Shown here piece after piece: positions 54,001-56,690 of a stretch of DNA of 64,000 nt. How positions within the stretch are numbered: position 1 is the first letter of the stretch; the number at the start of each line of letters is the position of its first letter. The notes under the pieces are model-generated. The model was not told the origin of the DNA and ran no database searches. It worked only from the letters and a program-made list of their open reading frames with translations. A program made the position numbers and the translations under genes. Source of the stretch: Bicyclus anynana (lineage: Eukaryota; Arthropoda; Insecta; Lepidoptera; Nymphalidae); contig NC_069087.1 in assembly GCF_947172395.1 (NCBI RefSeq), positions 7,459,107 through 7,523,106 of the forward strand, written 5' to 3'.

Positions 54001-56690
54001 GACCTTTCGCATTTATATATTAAGACGATTTTCTTCCCTTTTCAGAATGTATCATCAACGGCCAACCAGTTTGGGAAGGTCGTGATGTCCGTATATCAGA
54101 GGAGCCGTGCTTGTCATGCCGCTGCGTGCGCGGGGCGCTGTCCTGCACCAAGCGCGCCTGCCCAGTGCTGCCGTGTGCTGTGTCTCAGCAGTATACGCCC
54201 TCTGGAGAGTGCTGCCCAAGATGCTTACATCCCACCGCTGATAAAATACTTCCAAGTAAATACTTTTCAAACTTTATACGGGTCGGATGGGAGAAAGACA
54301 AACGTCGACCAATAGCGGATGTTGTCTCAACGCAACGAGATGGAGATAATATGTCGTTGATGCATTCTACTGAAATATAAAAATCCTGAATTGGGGGTGC
54401 CACAAGTTCCTTTTAGCATTACTCAGTTTGCTAATAAAAGAAATTATAGTTCCGGGAACGTGGCAAGGCTTTTTAATAATAAAATACAACAAGAAGAGGT
54501 TCGTGTTGTATTAATTGACCTTTGATTTTATAAAAGCTGGAAGTTTTCTTGCTACTATCACAGAAAACATATGTACAAGTACTACCATAACATAAGTAGG
54601 CACCTACGTTAGGTTAGACCACTTGGCTTTGGGAGGTACGATAAAGCAGTTTTCAATGGTTAAGTTTTGTTTTTTGTTTGGGATAATCTGAAATTATATT
54701 TCTAATCGCCAGACACTTCGTGGCAACCCTTTAAAACAATATTATTATTGATTGATTCATTATTGATTAATTGATTGACATCCTTAAACTTAAGGCTGTC
54801 TTATCTGTATTATAAGTTGGATAAGTTAAAAAAATCTCTCCGAGAATTCAATCTAATCGATCTATAATAAAAAATATTTATGTATCTTAATTTTAATTGA
54901 ATTAATTTCTTCTCAGTTTCAGGTTATTCGCTACCGAAACCATGTATAATTGGCAAGGAATATCATGCACATCTAAGTCCATTCCGAGTAGACCCATGCA
55001 CAGACTGCACATGCATGAATGGCACAGCCGTGTGCACGCGGCACACGTGCCCTGTGCTGACTTGCGGAGCCCGAGCGTTGCCCCCTCCTCCTGGTAAATG
55101 CTGTCCAGAATGCCCACAGATTGAAGAAGCCAATACAGCCTGTGTCGTAGCTGGAAAAACTTATCAAGTAAGTAAAATATGCTTTTTTTGGTGACGGAGG
55201 GAAATGTTCAACCTTTGGAAAAGGACGGGTTATGTGGGATTTTTCTCCTGAGGGAGAGGACTGTTAGGTGGGATTTTTCTCATAAGACAAGGGACGATCA
55301 AGTGGGATTTTCTCCTCAGTGAGACAATGGATTATGTGAGATTTTTCTTCTGAAGGAGAGGTTGGTTACGTGGGATTACGAAGACTCTGGGATCTTCAGG
55401 ATCGGAATCTAATTAGAACCGAAGGAATACTGATGTCTCACTTGCACTCAGCTTGTAAGGCACATTTCGGGAAGTATAAAAGTGTAGTTTAAAAATGTAC
55501 TCACTATTAAAATAATTTAGGGATCTGAAAAAATAAAAAGTCTAAATGTTGTATTATTTTATTTTCAGGATGGAGAAACGTGGCAACTAGATGCATGCAA
55601 ATCTTGTGAATGCCATGGTGGAGAGCCACGGTGTGCAATGGAACGATGCAAAACAATGAGTTGTCCCTCTGATCAAACACTACGACAATTACCTGGACAA
55701 TGCTGCCCAAAATGCGTCGACATTGACGGAATTTGCACAGTTTTTGGAGATCCCCACTATAAAACTTTCGATGGGAAATTTTATAGCTTCCAAGGTTCTT
55801 GCAAGTATCAATTGGTATCGGATTGCAAGAACCACACATTCTCGATAAGAATATCGAATGACGCGCGGAACACTTCACATTCCTCATGGACGCGTACAGC
55901 GACACTTCGCATCGGGTCTACTAAAATAAATATGGGGAAGAAAATGCGAATTAAAGTTAACGGAGAGAGAGTTACACTTCCTAATACTATAAATGGTGTG
56001 GCTGATATAAGCCGGAGCAATGGATCCGTTATATTGAAAGCCAATATAGGAGTGCAAATGTTATGGGACGGCGATGGTTTTCTCGAAGTGACCGTGTCTA
56101 GTTCGTACAAAGGCAAACTGTGCGGGCTTTGTGGGAACTTTAATTCAGTAGCTAGAGACGACATGAGATCCCGCGATGGCAGACTGTTGACTGATACTTG
56201 GAGGTTTGGATCGTCGTGGCGGGTTGGAGGTCATCGCGCTTGCACTCGGAAGCAGGAAAGACCGGGTGGGATCTCACGATGTCGGCAATCGAAACTGCCC
56301 AAAGTGAGAAGATTGTGTCGTGTATTCGACCATCACAAGGCTTTCGCGGAGTGTGCAGCTAAAGTGAATCCACACAATTATAAGGAAGCGTGTCTTCTGG
56401 ATGCCTGTAGCTGTACGGGTTACCGATGTCACTGCGCGGCTTACAGAGCTTACGCGAGAGAGTGTGCGCGTGTAGGAGCAGAGCCTCTGAATTGGGTGCA
56501 CGCAGCGTTTTGTGAAGGTCCGCCGCCGCAGTGGCTCAACCGAGGAGGACGCAAGGGTTTCGGCCGCTCCGCCACGCCCAAGGACACCAACTTGTTGAAC
56601 ATTGGGGCGCTGCCGAAACGGAACAATAGCCGCTCCCGACCTCCCCCTCCAATTTTGCACTACAAAAACTTGCGGCAACAAAATTACTAG
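11970..56690 (+). CDS. cv-2: crossveinless-2 / BMPER orthologue, whole spliced gene
   Basis: Spliced coding region of six exons: 11970-12063, 19763-19863, 46649-46919, 54046-54255, 54917-55167, 55569-56690. The sum is 682 codons plus stop, close to vertebrate BMPER. Domain order read from the translation: signal peptide 1-25; VWC1 38-97; VWC2 100-154; VWC3 157-215; VWC4 235-291; VWC5 301-358; VWD from C365, with GDPH at 369-372 and the CGLCGNFN motif near 494-501; C8-like cysteine cluster about 547-624; basic, proline-rich tail to 682. Five VWC domains followed by VWD is the diagnostic architecture of Cv-2/BMPER. Family knowledge: the secreted protein binds BMPs through VWC1 and binds the cell surface and Chordin/Sog. 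It promotes or inhibits BMP signalling by dose, as in fly crossvein formation. Family members are cleaved at the D-P bond of GDPH. Possible N-glycosylation sites: N103, N260, N397, N410, N460. No TIL domain is seen, unlike vertebrate BMPER. Confidence 0.93.
12071..12205 (+). pseudogene. decayed tandem copy of cv-2 exon 1
   Basis: This stretch repeats the 5'UTR and signal-peptide start of exon 1 (11875-12013) about 192-196 bp further on. 58 bases (11956-12013 and 12148-12205), covering the start codon and 15 codons, are identical. The 5' part has diverged. The acceptor CAG of the parent is CAA here, and the copy breaks off at 12205, exactly where a minus-strand SINE starts. Its ATG at 12162 would read MRRPPTTLAVACLVL and then SINE-derived residues to a TAG at 12243. 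It lies in intron 1 and is very unlikely to be used. Confidence 0.85.
12206..12389 (-). mobile_element. SINE family B with tRNA-like head
   Basis: Reverse complement reads GGCCTCCGTGGTGCAGTGGT as box A region and GGTGCGATCCC as a degraded box B, then the linker and body up to CGTTCC. The truncated body end abuts the duplicated exon 1 copy. Confidence 0.78.
12390..13098. other. intron 1 DNA, no gene seen
   Basis: Mixed sequence. 12858-12990 is GC-richer, with GGGCGACGGGGGGAAAG and CGCCGCCAGACCCGCGTGG; function unknown. Confidence 0.35.
13099..13410 (+). mobile_element. full-length SINE family A
   Basis: tRNA-like head with box A region (GTGATAGCCCAGTGGA) and box B (GGGTTCGAATCCAG). Then the body, GGCCAGCGTGGTGTACTATT, and end GAGCCGAATATGGGTTGATA. 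About 310 bp; a good reference copy for the family. Confidence 0.85.
13909..14089 (-). mobile_element. degraded Lep1-like Helitron
   Basis: Minus orientation: CTAGCCGACGCCTCGCGG at the left and TTTTTATTATTAGTAT at the right. Internal part diverged. Confidence 0.65.
14096..14411 (-). mobile_element. full-length SINE family A
   Basis: Left TTATCAACCAATATTCGGCT, right GTATTCGAACCCACACCCTC and TCCACTTGGCTATCA. It begins within 10 bp of the Helitron at 13909-14089. Confidence 0.82.
14412..15302. other. intron 1 DNA, no gene seen
   Basis: AT-rich, no repeat family or conserved motif recognised. Confidence 0.4.
15303..15505. mobile_element. MITE related to 8063-8209
   Basis: GGGCCTGTAGCCAAGTGGTA and, at the right, GTCACTTGGCTAAGACCCC form imperfect inverted ends. 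Inner arms CGTCGATTCTCTTTCT and AGAAATAGAATCGACG pair as well. Confidence 0.65.
15755..16061. mobile_element. 307-bp MITE with about 18-bp inverted repeats
   Basis: Starts AGGGTGCTTTTCCACCAGA and ends TCTGGTGGAAAAGCACCCT. AATAGT occurs on both outer sides as a possible target duplication. The internal half-palindromes are TGGTGGAAACGG and TCGGTGGAAACGG. Confidence 0.75.
16355..16545 (+). mobile_element. SINE family A, truncated at both ends
   Basis: CCCAGTGATATCACCTCTGC head, AAGAAATTAAATATAACGTG body, AGAATTTTCTTGATTCTTTA; the 3' quarter is absent. The open frame at 16487-16762 starts in this SINE and is not a gene. Confidence 0.75.
17283..17333. repeat. near-perfect palindrome
   Basis: AATTTAAGGAATT plus AGAGATAT on the left mirrors ATATCTCTTAAATTCCTTAA on the right around a CAAA-type loop. 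Confidence 0.65.
17656..17764 (-). mobile_element. SINE family B fragment
   Basis: TTTCGGTTTCTACACGACAT, AAGCGGTACGTCTTTGTCGG, GCCTCCCACCAGCC: the middle of family B in reverse. Confidence 0.75.
18310..18420 (+). mobile_element. LINE 3' tail
   Basis: GGAAGAGATCACAACGAAG, GCGATAAGGCCGCC and GTGTACAAATAAAGAGTATT match the 3' tail of the LINE remnant at 40640-41345. Confidence 0.6.
18584..18873 (-). mobile_element. SINE family A
   Basis: Left GTTATCAACCATACTCGGC, right TATCCACTGGGCTATCACGG; box B region degraded (CGGAATAGAACGTACG). Confidence 0.75.
18905..19578. other. intron 1 DNA upstream of exon 2, GC-rich patch
   Basis: 19140-19330 is distinctly GC-rich and non-repetitive by eye, with GGTGGCCGGTGGCGCC, CACCGCGGTGG and TCCGCGG palindromes. 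It lies about 450 bp upstream of exon 2 and could be an enhancer or internal promoter; nothing proves either. Confidence 0.3.
19579..19722 (-). mobile_element. SINE family B fragment next to exon 2
   Basis: TTTTTACAAGTTAGCCCTTG at the left is the reverse complement of the family B tail. The body runs to GGTTTCTACACGACA, ending 40 bp before the exon 2 acceptor, so it lies close to the branch-point region. Confidence 0.75.
19763..19863 (+). CDS. cv-2: cv-2 exon 2: first half of VWC1
   Basis: 101-bp exon with acceptor TTGTTGCAG and donor AAG|GTATGC. It enters in phase 1 and leaves in phase 0. It encodes residues 32 (split) to 65, starting GDRAPCSNEGEVV and ending SSCFRCICK, the N-terminal half of VWC1 with the CxC pair. 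The match of the cysteine pattern and of the NEGEV motif to Cv-2/BMPER VWC1, the BMP-binding module of the family, supports the call. It is isolated by 7.7 kb and 26.8 kb introns and is closely flanked by repeats on both sides. Confidence 0.88.
19908..20046 (-). mobile_element. degraded Helitron just downstream of exon 2
   Basis: GATAAAAAGTAGCCTATG, TCATCGGTTTAGCG, end TTTATAATATTAAGTATGGA. Same family as 51364-51677. Starts about 45 bp after the exon 2 donor. Confidence 0.6.
20267..20430 (+). mobile_element. Lep1-like Helitron, 3'-truncated
   Basis: ATACTAATATTATAAAGCTA, CTCAGGAACTACTGGTCCGA, GATAGCCCATTTATCGAGAA, then ends at CCCTGTACTCCTAG; the GC-rich 3' third is missing. Confidence 0.75.
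20431..21527. other. intron 2 DNA, no gene seen
   Basis: AT-rich; short frames at 21146-21504 overlap each other on both strands and show no domain. Confidence 0.4.
21528..21700 (-). repeat. dispersed repeat J, uninterrupted copy
   Basis: Reverse complement carries TAAAGTCATAATGGAG, CTTATTGTCATTTGTGTAAG, GTCAATTTTAGTTCA and TTTTAGCCGCGGGACTTCTT. The same element at 39165-39560 is split by a retroposon. Confidence 0.65.
21964..22290 (+). mobile_element. LINE 3' end with ORF C-terminus
   Basis: From 21964 a frame reads KLLLSRGYYNLDEFLKDKSA and on to a TAA near 22107, a LINE-type C-terminus. The 3'UTR GTTGAGTTTCTTGCCGGTTT, GAACCGGTGGTAGAATCTTT and AAAGTGCTTTTAAACTGAGC follows, ending in AAATAAATGA and a (GATTTT)n tail. 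Confidence 0.7.
22600..22880 (+). repeat. dispersed repeat K, plus copy
   Basis: AAGCTATTGCATAGCTTTTA, AATCAAGAAATTCGGTAACG, GTTAACACATTTCGATGTTA, CAAGTGGTGTGAAACTAA, AGAGTTCGATTCCAGCTCAA. The inverted copy lies at 38437-38790. A self-complementary TTTCACACCACTTG / CAAGTGGTGTGAAA hairpin is present here. The box B-like GTTCGATTCC suggests a tRNA-related part. Confidence 0.65.
22881..23780. other. intron 2 DNA, no gene seen
   Basis: AT-rich. Frames on both strands (23023-23333, 23585-23824) overlap and show no domain. Confidence 0.4.
23781..24480. repeat. diverged tandem-like repeat block
   Basis: CTCGACTGTTTCAAACTGTC plus TTTGCGCAATTTCGTAATAA and GGGTGTCTCAT (23789-23848) recurs diverged at 24361-24420 and in part at 24193-24240. 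Flanks such as CAATTCGTGTCTCTC also recur, so several diverged copies of one unit lie in tandem. Confidence 0.45.
24481..25859. other. intron 2 DNA, no gene seen
   Basis: No recognised repeat or exon. The frame at 25036-25254 lacks homologous features. 25620-25800 contains a GAGGTAG/CTACCTC inverted repeat. Confidence 0.35.
25860..26060 (-). mobile_element. RTE-type LINE 3' fragment
   Basis: ATCATCTTCATCATCAT tail at the left, CAGGACATAGGCCTTTAG, CGACTCGCTTGATGTCGTCG, TAGTGCGGGGACG: reverse complement of the element at 5286-5590. Confidence 0.7.
26061..29014. other. intron 2 DNA, no gene seen
   Basis: About 3 kb with no recognised exon. Frames at 26742-27020, 27183-27434, 27740-28000 and 28028-28294 lack cysteine patterns or known motifs and lie on opposite strands over the same bases. 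Confidence 0.35.
29015..29208 (+). mobile_element. Lep1-like Helitron, full length
   Basis: Starts TCTATACTAATATTATAAAG and ends GCGGCGTCAGCTTG: the terminal CTAG has become CTTG. Confidence 0.8.
29209..30059. other. intron 2 DNA, no gene seen
   Basis: AT-rich. CAATAGTC(T/A)AATTTGTTTGTCAGTAAGC occurs twice (about 29838 and 30013), followed both times by a variant of CTTT(T)A(T/A)CAGTTAAGG, a short direct duplication. Confidence 0.4.
30060..30230. promoter_or_regulatory. GC-rich patch with Smad-like sites in intron 2
   Basis: Strong CpG-rich contrast to the surrounding AT-rich DNA. GTCGTC (30109-30114) and GTCGCC (30116-30121) are the reverse complements of GACGAC and GGCGAC, both fitting the fly Mad motif GRCGNC. 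They adjoin a CACGTG E-box (30121-30126) and a (GC)n-type run at 30185-30193. No repeat family recognised. Function is inferred only. Confidence 0.3.
30785..31010 (+). mobile_element. tRNA-derived SINE, family C
   Basis: Head AACCAGTGGTTAGTTTACAT with box B GGGTTCGAGTCCTGG. Body TCCAAGTTCCAAGTACTTCC, CGAAGAGCACATTAAGCCGT, GGTCCTGGGTTAT. Related fragments at 975-1062 and 31547-31604. Confidence 0.65.
31011..31092 (+). mobile_element. LINE 3' tail directly after SINE C
   Basis: AGCGATAAGGCTGCCTTTTG and GTGTGCAAATAAAGTATG match the LINE tail at 40640-41345 and 18310-18420. Continuous with the SINE C copy. Confidence 0.55.
31547..31604 (+). mobile_element. tRNA-like SINE head (family C)
   Basis: CTCGTAAGTCTAGTGGTTAC, GTGGCTTCAGATTACGAGG, then GTTCGAAT; cut off by the minus-strand family A SINE that starts at 31606. 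Confidence 0.55.
31606..31910 (-). mobile_element. full-length SINE family A
   Basis: Left ATCAATCCATATTCGGCTCA, right GGATTCGAACCCACACCCTC and CTACTGGGCTATCGCG. Good copy with both ends. Confidence 0.82.
31950..32170 (-). mobile_element. LINE-like fragment
   Basis: CATTTCTGGGCAAAGGCCTC, CTACTAGGTCGTCTCTTC, ACCTGTTGTCCTTCCTTCG resemble a fragment near the 3' end of lepidopteran RTE-type elements. Frames broken. Confidence 0.4.
32225..32480 (-). mobile_element. LINE ORF C-terminal remnant
   Basis: The minus-strand frame reads GDPWPWSRSAKKIYRIISPR and then GDRRAGSFFAQRISLAVQRG, NAASILATIPRGHDL. This is the style of the C-terminal tail after the reverse transcriptase domain in insect LINE proteins. 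About 70 codons open; no start; both ends broken. Confidence 0.6.
32976..33113 (+). mobile_element. LINE 3'UTR fragment with internal duplication
   Basis: GTTGAGCTTCTTGCCG, GAACCGGTGGTAGAATCTTT, CAACTGACGTATCAAAAG match the LINE at 21964-22290. A diverged copy of the GAACCGAAGGTAGAGTCTTT part precedes it by 67 bp. Confidence 0.6.
33114..33804. other. intron 2 DNA, no gene seen
   Basis: AT-rich, no recognised repeat or exon. Confidence 0.4.
33805..33868 (-). mobile_element. LINE 3' tail
   Basis: AATTCATTTATTTCAATTAG and CTTACTTTAAAAGCACTTTT are the reverse complement of the tail of the LINE at 21964-22290. Confidence 0.5.
34620..34870. promoter_or_regulatory. GC-richer non-repetitive patch in intron 2
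   Basis: Contains GGCGCGCGGTGTCGCCACGT, GAGCAGTCTGAGC, CGCGTAAATAACGCTAATTA and several TAAT cores amid AT-rich DNA. GTCGCC and GTCTG are Smad-type half sites, but their spacing fits no published composite element. Candidate enhancer only. Confidence 0.25.
34871..36170. other. intron 2 DNA, no gene seen
   Basis: AT-rich; a small 12-bp-arm hairpin (TCAACTGCAT and ATGCAGTTGA) lies at about 35598-35624. Confidence 0.4.
36171..36289. mobile_element. 119-bp palindromic MITE
   Basis: TTTGTATAACTCGCAAGTGC and, at the right, GCACTTACGAGTTATACAAA are inverted ends. The second arm CGAGTTTCGATTTCACC pairs with GGTGAATGCGAAACTCG. The following CATCGTTAGAGAATAGCCGT also occurs at 16552. Confidence 0.7.
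36572..36718 (+). mobile_element. SINE family B, 3' half
   Basis: GATGTCGTGTAGAAACCGAA to TTGTAAAGAAT followed by a poly(A)-like run at 36703-36718. Confidence 0.78.
36719..38436. other. intron 2 DNA, no gene seen
   Basis: A short family B tail relic (reverse, TCTTTACAAGTTAGCCCTT) at about 37108. An (AT)n run at 38239-38261. The frame at 38093-38344 is low-complexity. Confidence 0.4.
38437..38790 (-). repeat. dispersed repeat K, minus copy
   Basis: Reverse complement shares AGCTATTGCATAGCTTTA, GAATCAAGAAATTCCGTAAC, GTTAACACATTTCGAAGTTT, AAGTGGTGTGAAAGTAAT, AGAGTTCGATTTCAGCTCAA with 22600-22880 and extends further 3' into an A/T-rich tail. Confidence 0.65.
39045..39092 (-). mobile_element. 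LINE 3' tail relic
   Basis: TAGGCTTAGGTACCTATAAG followed by CACTTTTAACAAGTCA resembles the reverse complement of the LINE tail at 22230-22262. Confidence 0.4.
39165..39560 (+). repeat. dispersed repeat J, split by a retroposon
   Basis: 39165-39240 and 39474-39560 together match the uninterrupted copy at 21528-21700 (reverse): GTCATAATG, TTATTGTCATTTT, then TTTGTGTAAGGCACTGTCAA and TTTTAGCCGCGGGACTTCTT. Confidence 0.65.
39241..39473 (+). mobile_element. 233-bp retroposon with 11-bp target duplications
   Basis: AATTGTAATTT occurs at 39230-39240 and again at 39474-39484, flanking the insert. The insert contains GAAGCAGGCGTTACTTTGCG, CTCTACGTACGTTTCACCCC and GAGATGTTGACTCTACAACG, and ends with AAAATAAATAAATCATTATAT. 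Duplications plus an A-rich end show target-primed insertion. A fragment of the same family lies at 56744-56813. Confidence 0.75.
40380..40497 (-). mobile_element. tRNA-like SINE head, family D
   Basis: Reverse complement begins AGAACCTCAATAGCTCAACG and holds TGGTTCGATCCCCGCC as box B. The flanks do not fold into an acceptor stem, so it is a SINE head rather than a functional tRNA gene. Confidence 0.5.
40640..41345 (+). mobile_element. LINE 3' part with reverse-transcriptase C-terminal residues
   Basis: The frame around 40700-40876 reads RSLRSDDNLILKIP, SRSFAVESVRLWNSLPPDIR, FKGLIGKHYF, the standard C-terminal tail of several insect LINE polymerases. An AT-rich 3'UTR follows, then GGAAGAGATCGCTTTTTAGC, GATAAGGCCGCC, GTGTACAATAAAGTATATTT and a (TTTTCAT)n tail. 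Confidence 0.75.
41346..43831. other. intron 2 DNA, no gene seen
   Basis: 41440-41580 is GC-richer, with repeated GCGGTTTAG / GCGGTTTTGG and TAACCGCAC motifs (possible MITE). 42405-42455 is a (TATATT)n-type run. 42500-42720 has frames on both strands, none recognised. Confidence 0.35.
43832..43976. mobile_element. 145-bp palindromic MITE
   Basis: GTGGTATTCATAGACGTTG at the left against CAACGTCTATGAATTCCAC at the right. Further pairing of GGGGCACCC with GGGTGCCCC and of CCGCTGAGTGTCAAATT with AATTCGACACTCAGCGG. Nearly the whole element can fold. Confidence 0.8.
43977..44991. other. intron 2 DNA, no gene seen
   Basis: AT-rich. ATACTATGTCTAT occurs twice and once inverted at 44828-44890 (a short hairpin around TTAGGGGCTAATAG). 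Confidence 0.4.
44992..45110 (-). mobile_element. second Helitron family, truncated
   Basis: CTAGCGGACGCCTGCGACTT at the left is the CTAG end of a common lepidopteran Helitron family, then CACAAATCCCGCGGGAACGA and TTTTTCCGGGATGATG. The TC end is missing. Confidence 0.6.
45111..45155. repeat. 15-bp minisatellite, three units
   Basis: GTGTGATAGTGTGAA at 45111, 45126 and, with the last base changed, 45141. It lies between the Helitron remnant and a SINE. Confidence 0.85.
45163..45476 (-). mobile_element. full-length SINE family B
   Basis: Left TTACAAATTACTCCTTGACT (tail). Right end carries the reverse complement of the tRNA-like head: GGGGATCGAACCCAGGACCT and CATTGCGCCACGGAGGTCG. About 310 bp, the most complete family B copy here. 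Confidence 0.82.
45477..46648. other. 3' end of intron 2, no gene seen
   Basis: 46045-46130 (GGCCAACGGTTAAGTCTGAC, AGAGGTCCTGAGTTAATC) looks like a further tRNA-like SINE head. The frame at 46501-46902 starts in the intron and overlaps exon 3 out of phase with VWC2. Confidence 0.4.
46649..46919 (+). CDS. cv-2: cv-2 exon 3: end of VWC1 and all of VWC2
   Basis: The exon starts after AATTACAG in phase 0 and ends GAAG|GTAATC in phase 1, giving residues 66-155 and the first base of 156. It encodes NGFVECRKG and the CALMEDC run, with the CCARC end of VWC1 at 93-97. VWC2 follows from C100 (CWYNGTEH) to CPVCE, with a potential glycosylation site at N103. The donor GTAATC is weaker than the consensus. 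A Helitron begins only 20 bp into the intron. If the intron were retained, translation would stop at 46940-46942. Confidence 0.9.
46939..47151 (-). mobile_element. Lep1-like Helitron 20 bp after exon 3
   Basis: Minus orientation: CTAGCTGACACCGCGCGGTT at the left, TTATAATATTAGTATAGA at the right, flanked by A/T on both sides. Full length and little diverged from the family consensus seen in this window. Confidence 0.85.
47152..47233 (+). pseudogene. decayed partial copy of cv-2 exon 3
   Basis: About 80 bp align with exon 3 from 46689 to about 46782. The shared pieces are TTCTAAT, GCGCGGTTGTGAT, GAGGGTTG, CTGGTACA and GGCACGGAG. A gap of 9 bases removes the ARC part of the CCARC motif, a 1-base gap lies near the left end, and there are scattered substitutions. 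Without the Helitron at 46939-47151, the copy would start about 20 bp after exon 3. It has no acceptor or donor of its own, so it is a relic rather than an alternative exon. Confidence 0.75.
47234..48840. other. intron 3 DNA with GC-richer unique patches
   Basis: 47915-48070 (GCGAACGCCC, GGTGGCCGCGATTCGCCCAC, AGCGCGCCTGC) and 48440-48610 (TATTATTCACCATAAATCAA, GCGACCGACGTCTGCATGGC) are non-repetitive by eye and richer in CpG than their surroundings. Candidate enhancers, not exons: no VWC-like cysteine pattern and no open frame of coding character. Confidence 0.3.
49320..49740. promoter_or_regulatory. candidate intronic enhancer in intron 3
   Basis: Dense in typical transcription factor cores: GTCTG (49341-49345) next to GGCGAC (49347-49352) as Smad/Mad-type sites, TTTATGG and CCATAAA (Hox/Cdx-type), several TAAT/ATTA cores, and AACCAATTGTCATTTCATTT. 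No repeat signature. Inference only. Confidence 0.3.
50083..50173 (-). mobile_element. SINE family A, 3' end only
   Basis: ACCCATATTCGGCTCACTGC to AAGCTGGCCCAATGCGGATT; the head and most of the body are missing. Confidence 0.75.
50624..51038 (-). mobile_element. SINE family B split by a 240-bp insert
   Basis: The tail half (50641-50690: TCTTTACAAGTATAGCCCTT, TCTCACCTGATGGTAAGTGA) and the body half (50921-51038: GATGCAATGTTAGATGAGCG to CGCTTGGCGGTACGTC) are parts of one SINE. The piece between (about 50691-50920) begins with a T-run and is foreign, probably another retroposon in minus orientation. Confidence 0.65.
51364..51677 (-). mobile_element. Helitron of the second family, with internal duplication
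   Basis: GTAGCCTATGTGTTAATCCA (51388) and AAGCCTATGTGTTTATCCAG (51550) plus GATTCGGTTTAGTAGTAGCG / AATCGGTTCAGTAGTTGCGG show two partial copies in a row. End TTTATAATATTAGTAGGA. Confidence 0.65.
51847..52311. mobile_element. 465-bp MITE built of AGCATGCT motifs
   Basis: Ends TGTTACAAATGCTC and GAGCATGTGTAACA are inverted with one mismatch. Inside, GCATGCT recurs five times and close variants (AGTATGCTC, AGCAAGCTC, AGCATACTC) many more, so the element is a field of nested small palindromes. Confidence 0.6.
52312..53140. other. intron 3 DNA, no gene seen
   Basis: 52430-52620 is a non-repetitive mixed stretch (TGTCGACTGTCG, ATTGCAATAATTGATGG, GACAATGGGCAGACAG) that might be regulatory. No exon recognised. 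Confidence 0.3.
53145..53290 (-). mobile_element. SINE family A, degraded
   Basis: AACAACCCATATTCGGGAGC, AGAAAGTTCTCAGGTATTCA, GGTTTCCTCACGATGTTTAT, TTAAGACACG; about half of the element. Confidence 0.65.
53445..53525 (-). mobile_element. second Helitron family, CTAG-end fragment
   Basis: CTAGCGGACGCCCACGACTT and CGTCCGCCC as at 44992; the rest is replaced by the MITE that follows. Confidence 0.55.
53543..53953. mobile_element. 411-bp MITE upstream of exon 4
   Basis: GGCAAAGGAGATGGTCCA at the left, TGGACCATCTCCTTTGTA at the right as inverted ends. A further CCATCTCCTTTCAGCTTTGT copy follows, at about 53969-53988. It ends about 90 bp before the exon 4 acceptor. Confidence 0.6.
54046..54255 (+). 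CDS. cv-2: cv-2 exon 4: VWC3
   Basis: Acceptor CCCTTTTCAG, donor CCAA|GTAAAT. It enters and leaves in phase 1. Residues 156-225 start ECIINGQPVWEG and contain the CLSCRC and CCPRC pairs of a complete VWC domain (157-215). A spacer (HPTADKILP) runs to the donor. Reading on into intron 4 stays open to a stop at 54378-54380, so intron retention would give a short secreted form with only three VWC domains; nothing shows that this occurs. Confidence 0.92.
54917..55167 (+). CDS. cv-2: cv-2 exon 5: VWC4
   Basis: Two in-frame acceptors lie 6 bp apart: CTCAG|TTTCAG|GTTATTCG. The first (exon start 54917) gives ISGYS and the second (54923) gives SYS, so isoforms of 682 or 680 residues are possible. The exon ends TATCAA|GTAAGT in phase 0. 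It encodes VWC4 (235-291, from CIIGKEYHAH to CCPEC, with the CTDCTC core) and the first nine residues of VWC5. Potential glycosylation at N260. Confidence 0.92.
55229..55378. repeat. 34-bp minisatellite in intron 5
   Basis: Units start at 55229, 55263, 55297, 55331 and (partial) 55365, an exact 34-bp period. Each carries GTGGGATTTTTCTCC or a variant followed by a GAGGGAGAGGA-like run. It fills over a third of the 401-bp intron. Confidence 0.85.
55569..56690 (+). CDS. cv-2: cv-2 exon 6: VWC5, VWD, C8 and C-terminus
   Basis: Acceptor TTATTTTCAG; stop TAG at 56688-56690. It encodes residues 310-682: the rest of VWC5 (CKSCEC, CCPKC), then the VWD domain opening CTVFGDPHYKTFDG and containing CGLCGNFN. 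A C8-type cysteine cluster follows (RLCRVF, CLLDACSC, CHCAAY, FCEG). The last 58 residues are basic and rich in proline and asparagine. GDPH at 369-372 is the known site of acid-type D-P cleavage in this family. No TIL domain follows the C8 cysteines. Confidence 0.94.
   Translation, partial: DGETWQLDACKSCECHGGEPRCAMERCKTMSCPSDQTLRQLPGQCCPKCVDIDGICTVFGDPHYKTFDGKFYSFQGSCKYQLVSDCKNHTFSIRISNDARNTSHSSWTRTATLRIGSTKINMGKKMRIKVNGERVTLPNTINGVADISRSNGSVILKANIGVQMLWDGDGFLEVTVSSSYKGKLCGLCGNFNSVARDDMRSRDGRLLTDTWRFGSSWRVGGHRACTRKQERPGGISRCRQSKLPKVRRLCRVFDHHKAFAECAAKVNPHNYKEACLLDACSCTGYRCHCAAYRAYARECARVGAEPLNWVHAAFCEGPPPQWLNRGGRKGFGRSATPKDTNLLNIGALPKRNNSRSRPPPPILHYKNLRQQNY

Noticed and set aside
55507..56164. 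Minus-strand frames opposite exon 6
   Set aside because: Antisense shadows of the VWD coding region with no domain or splice logic.
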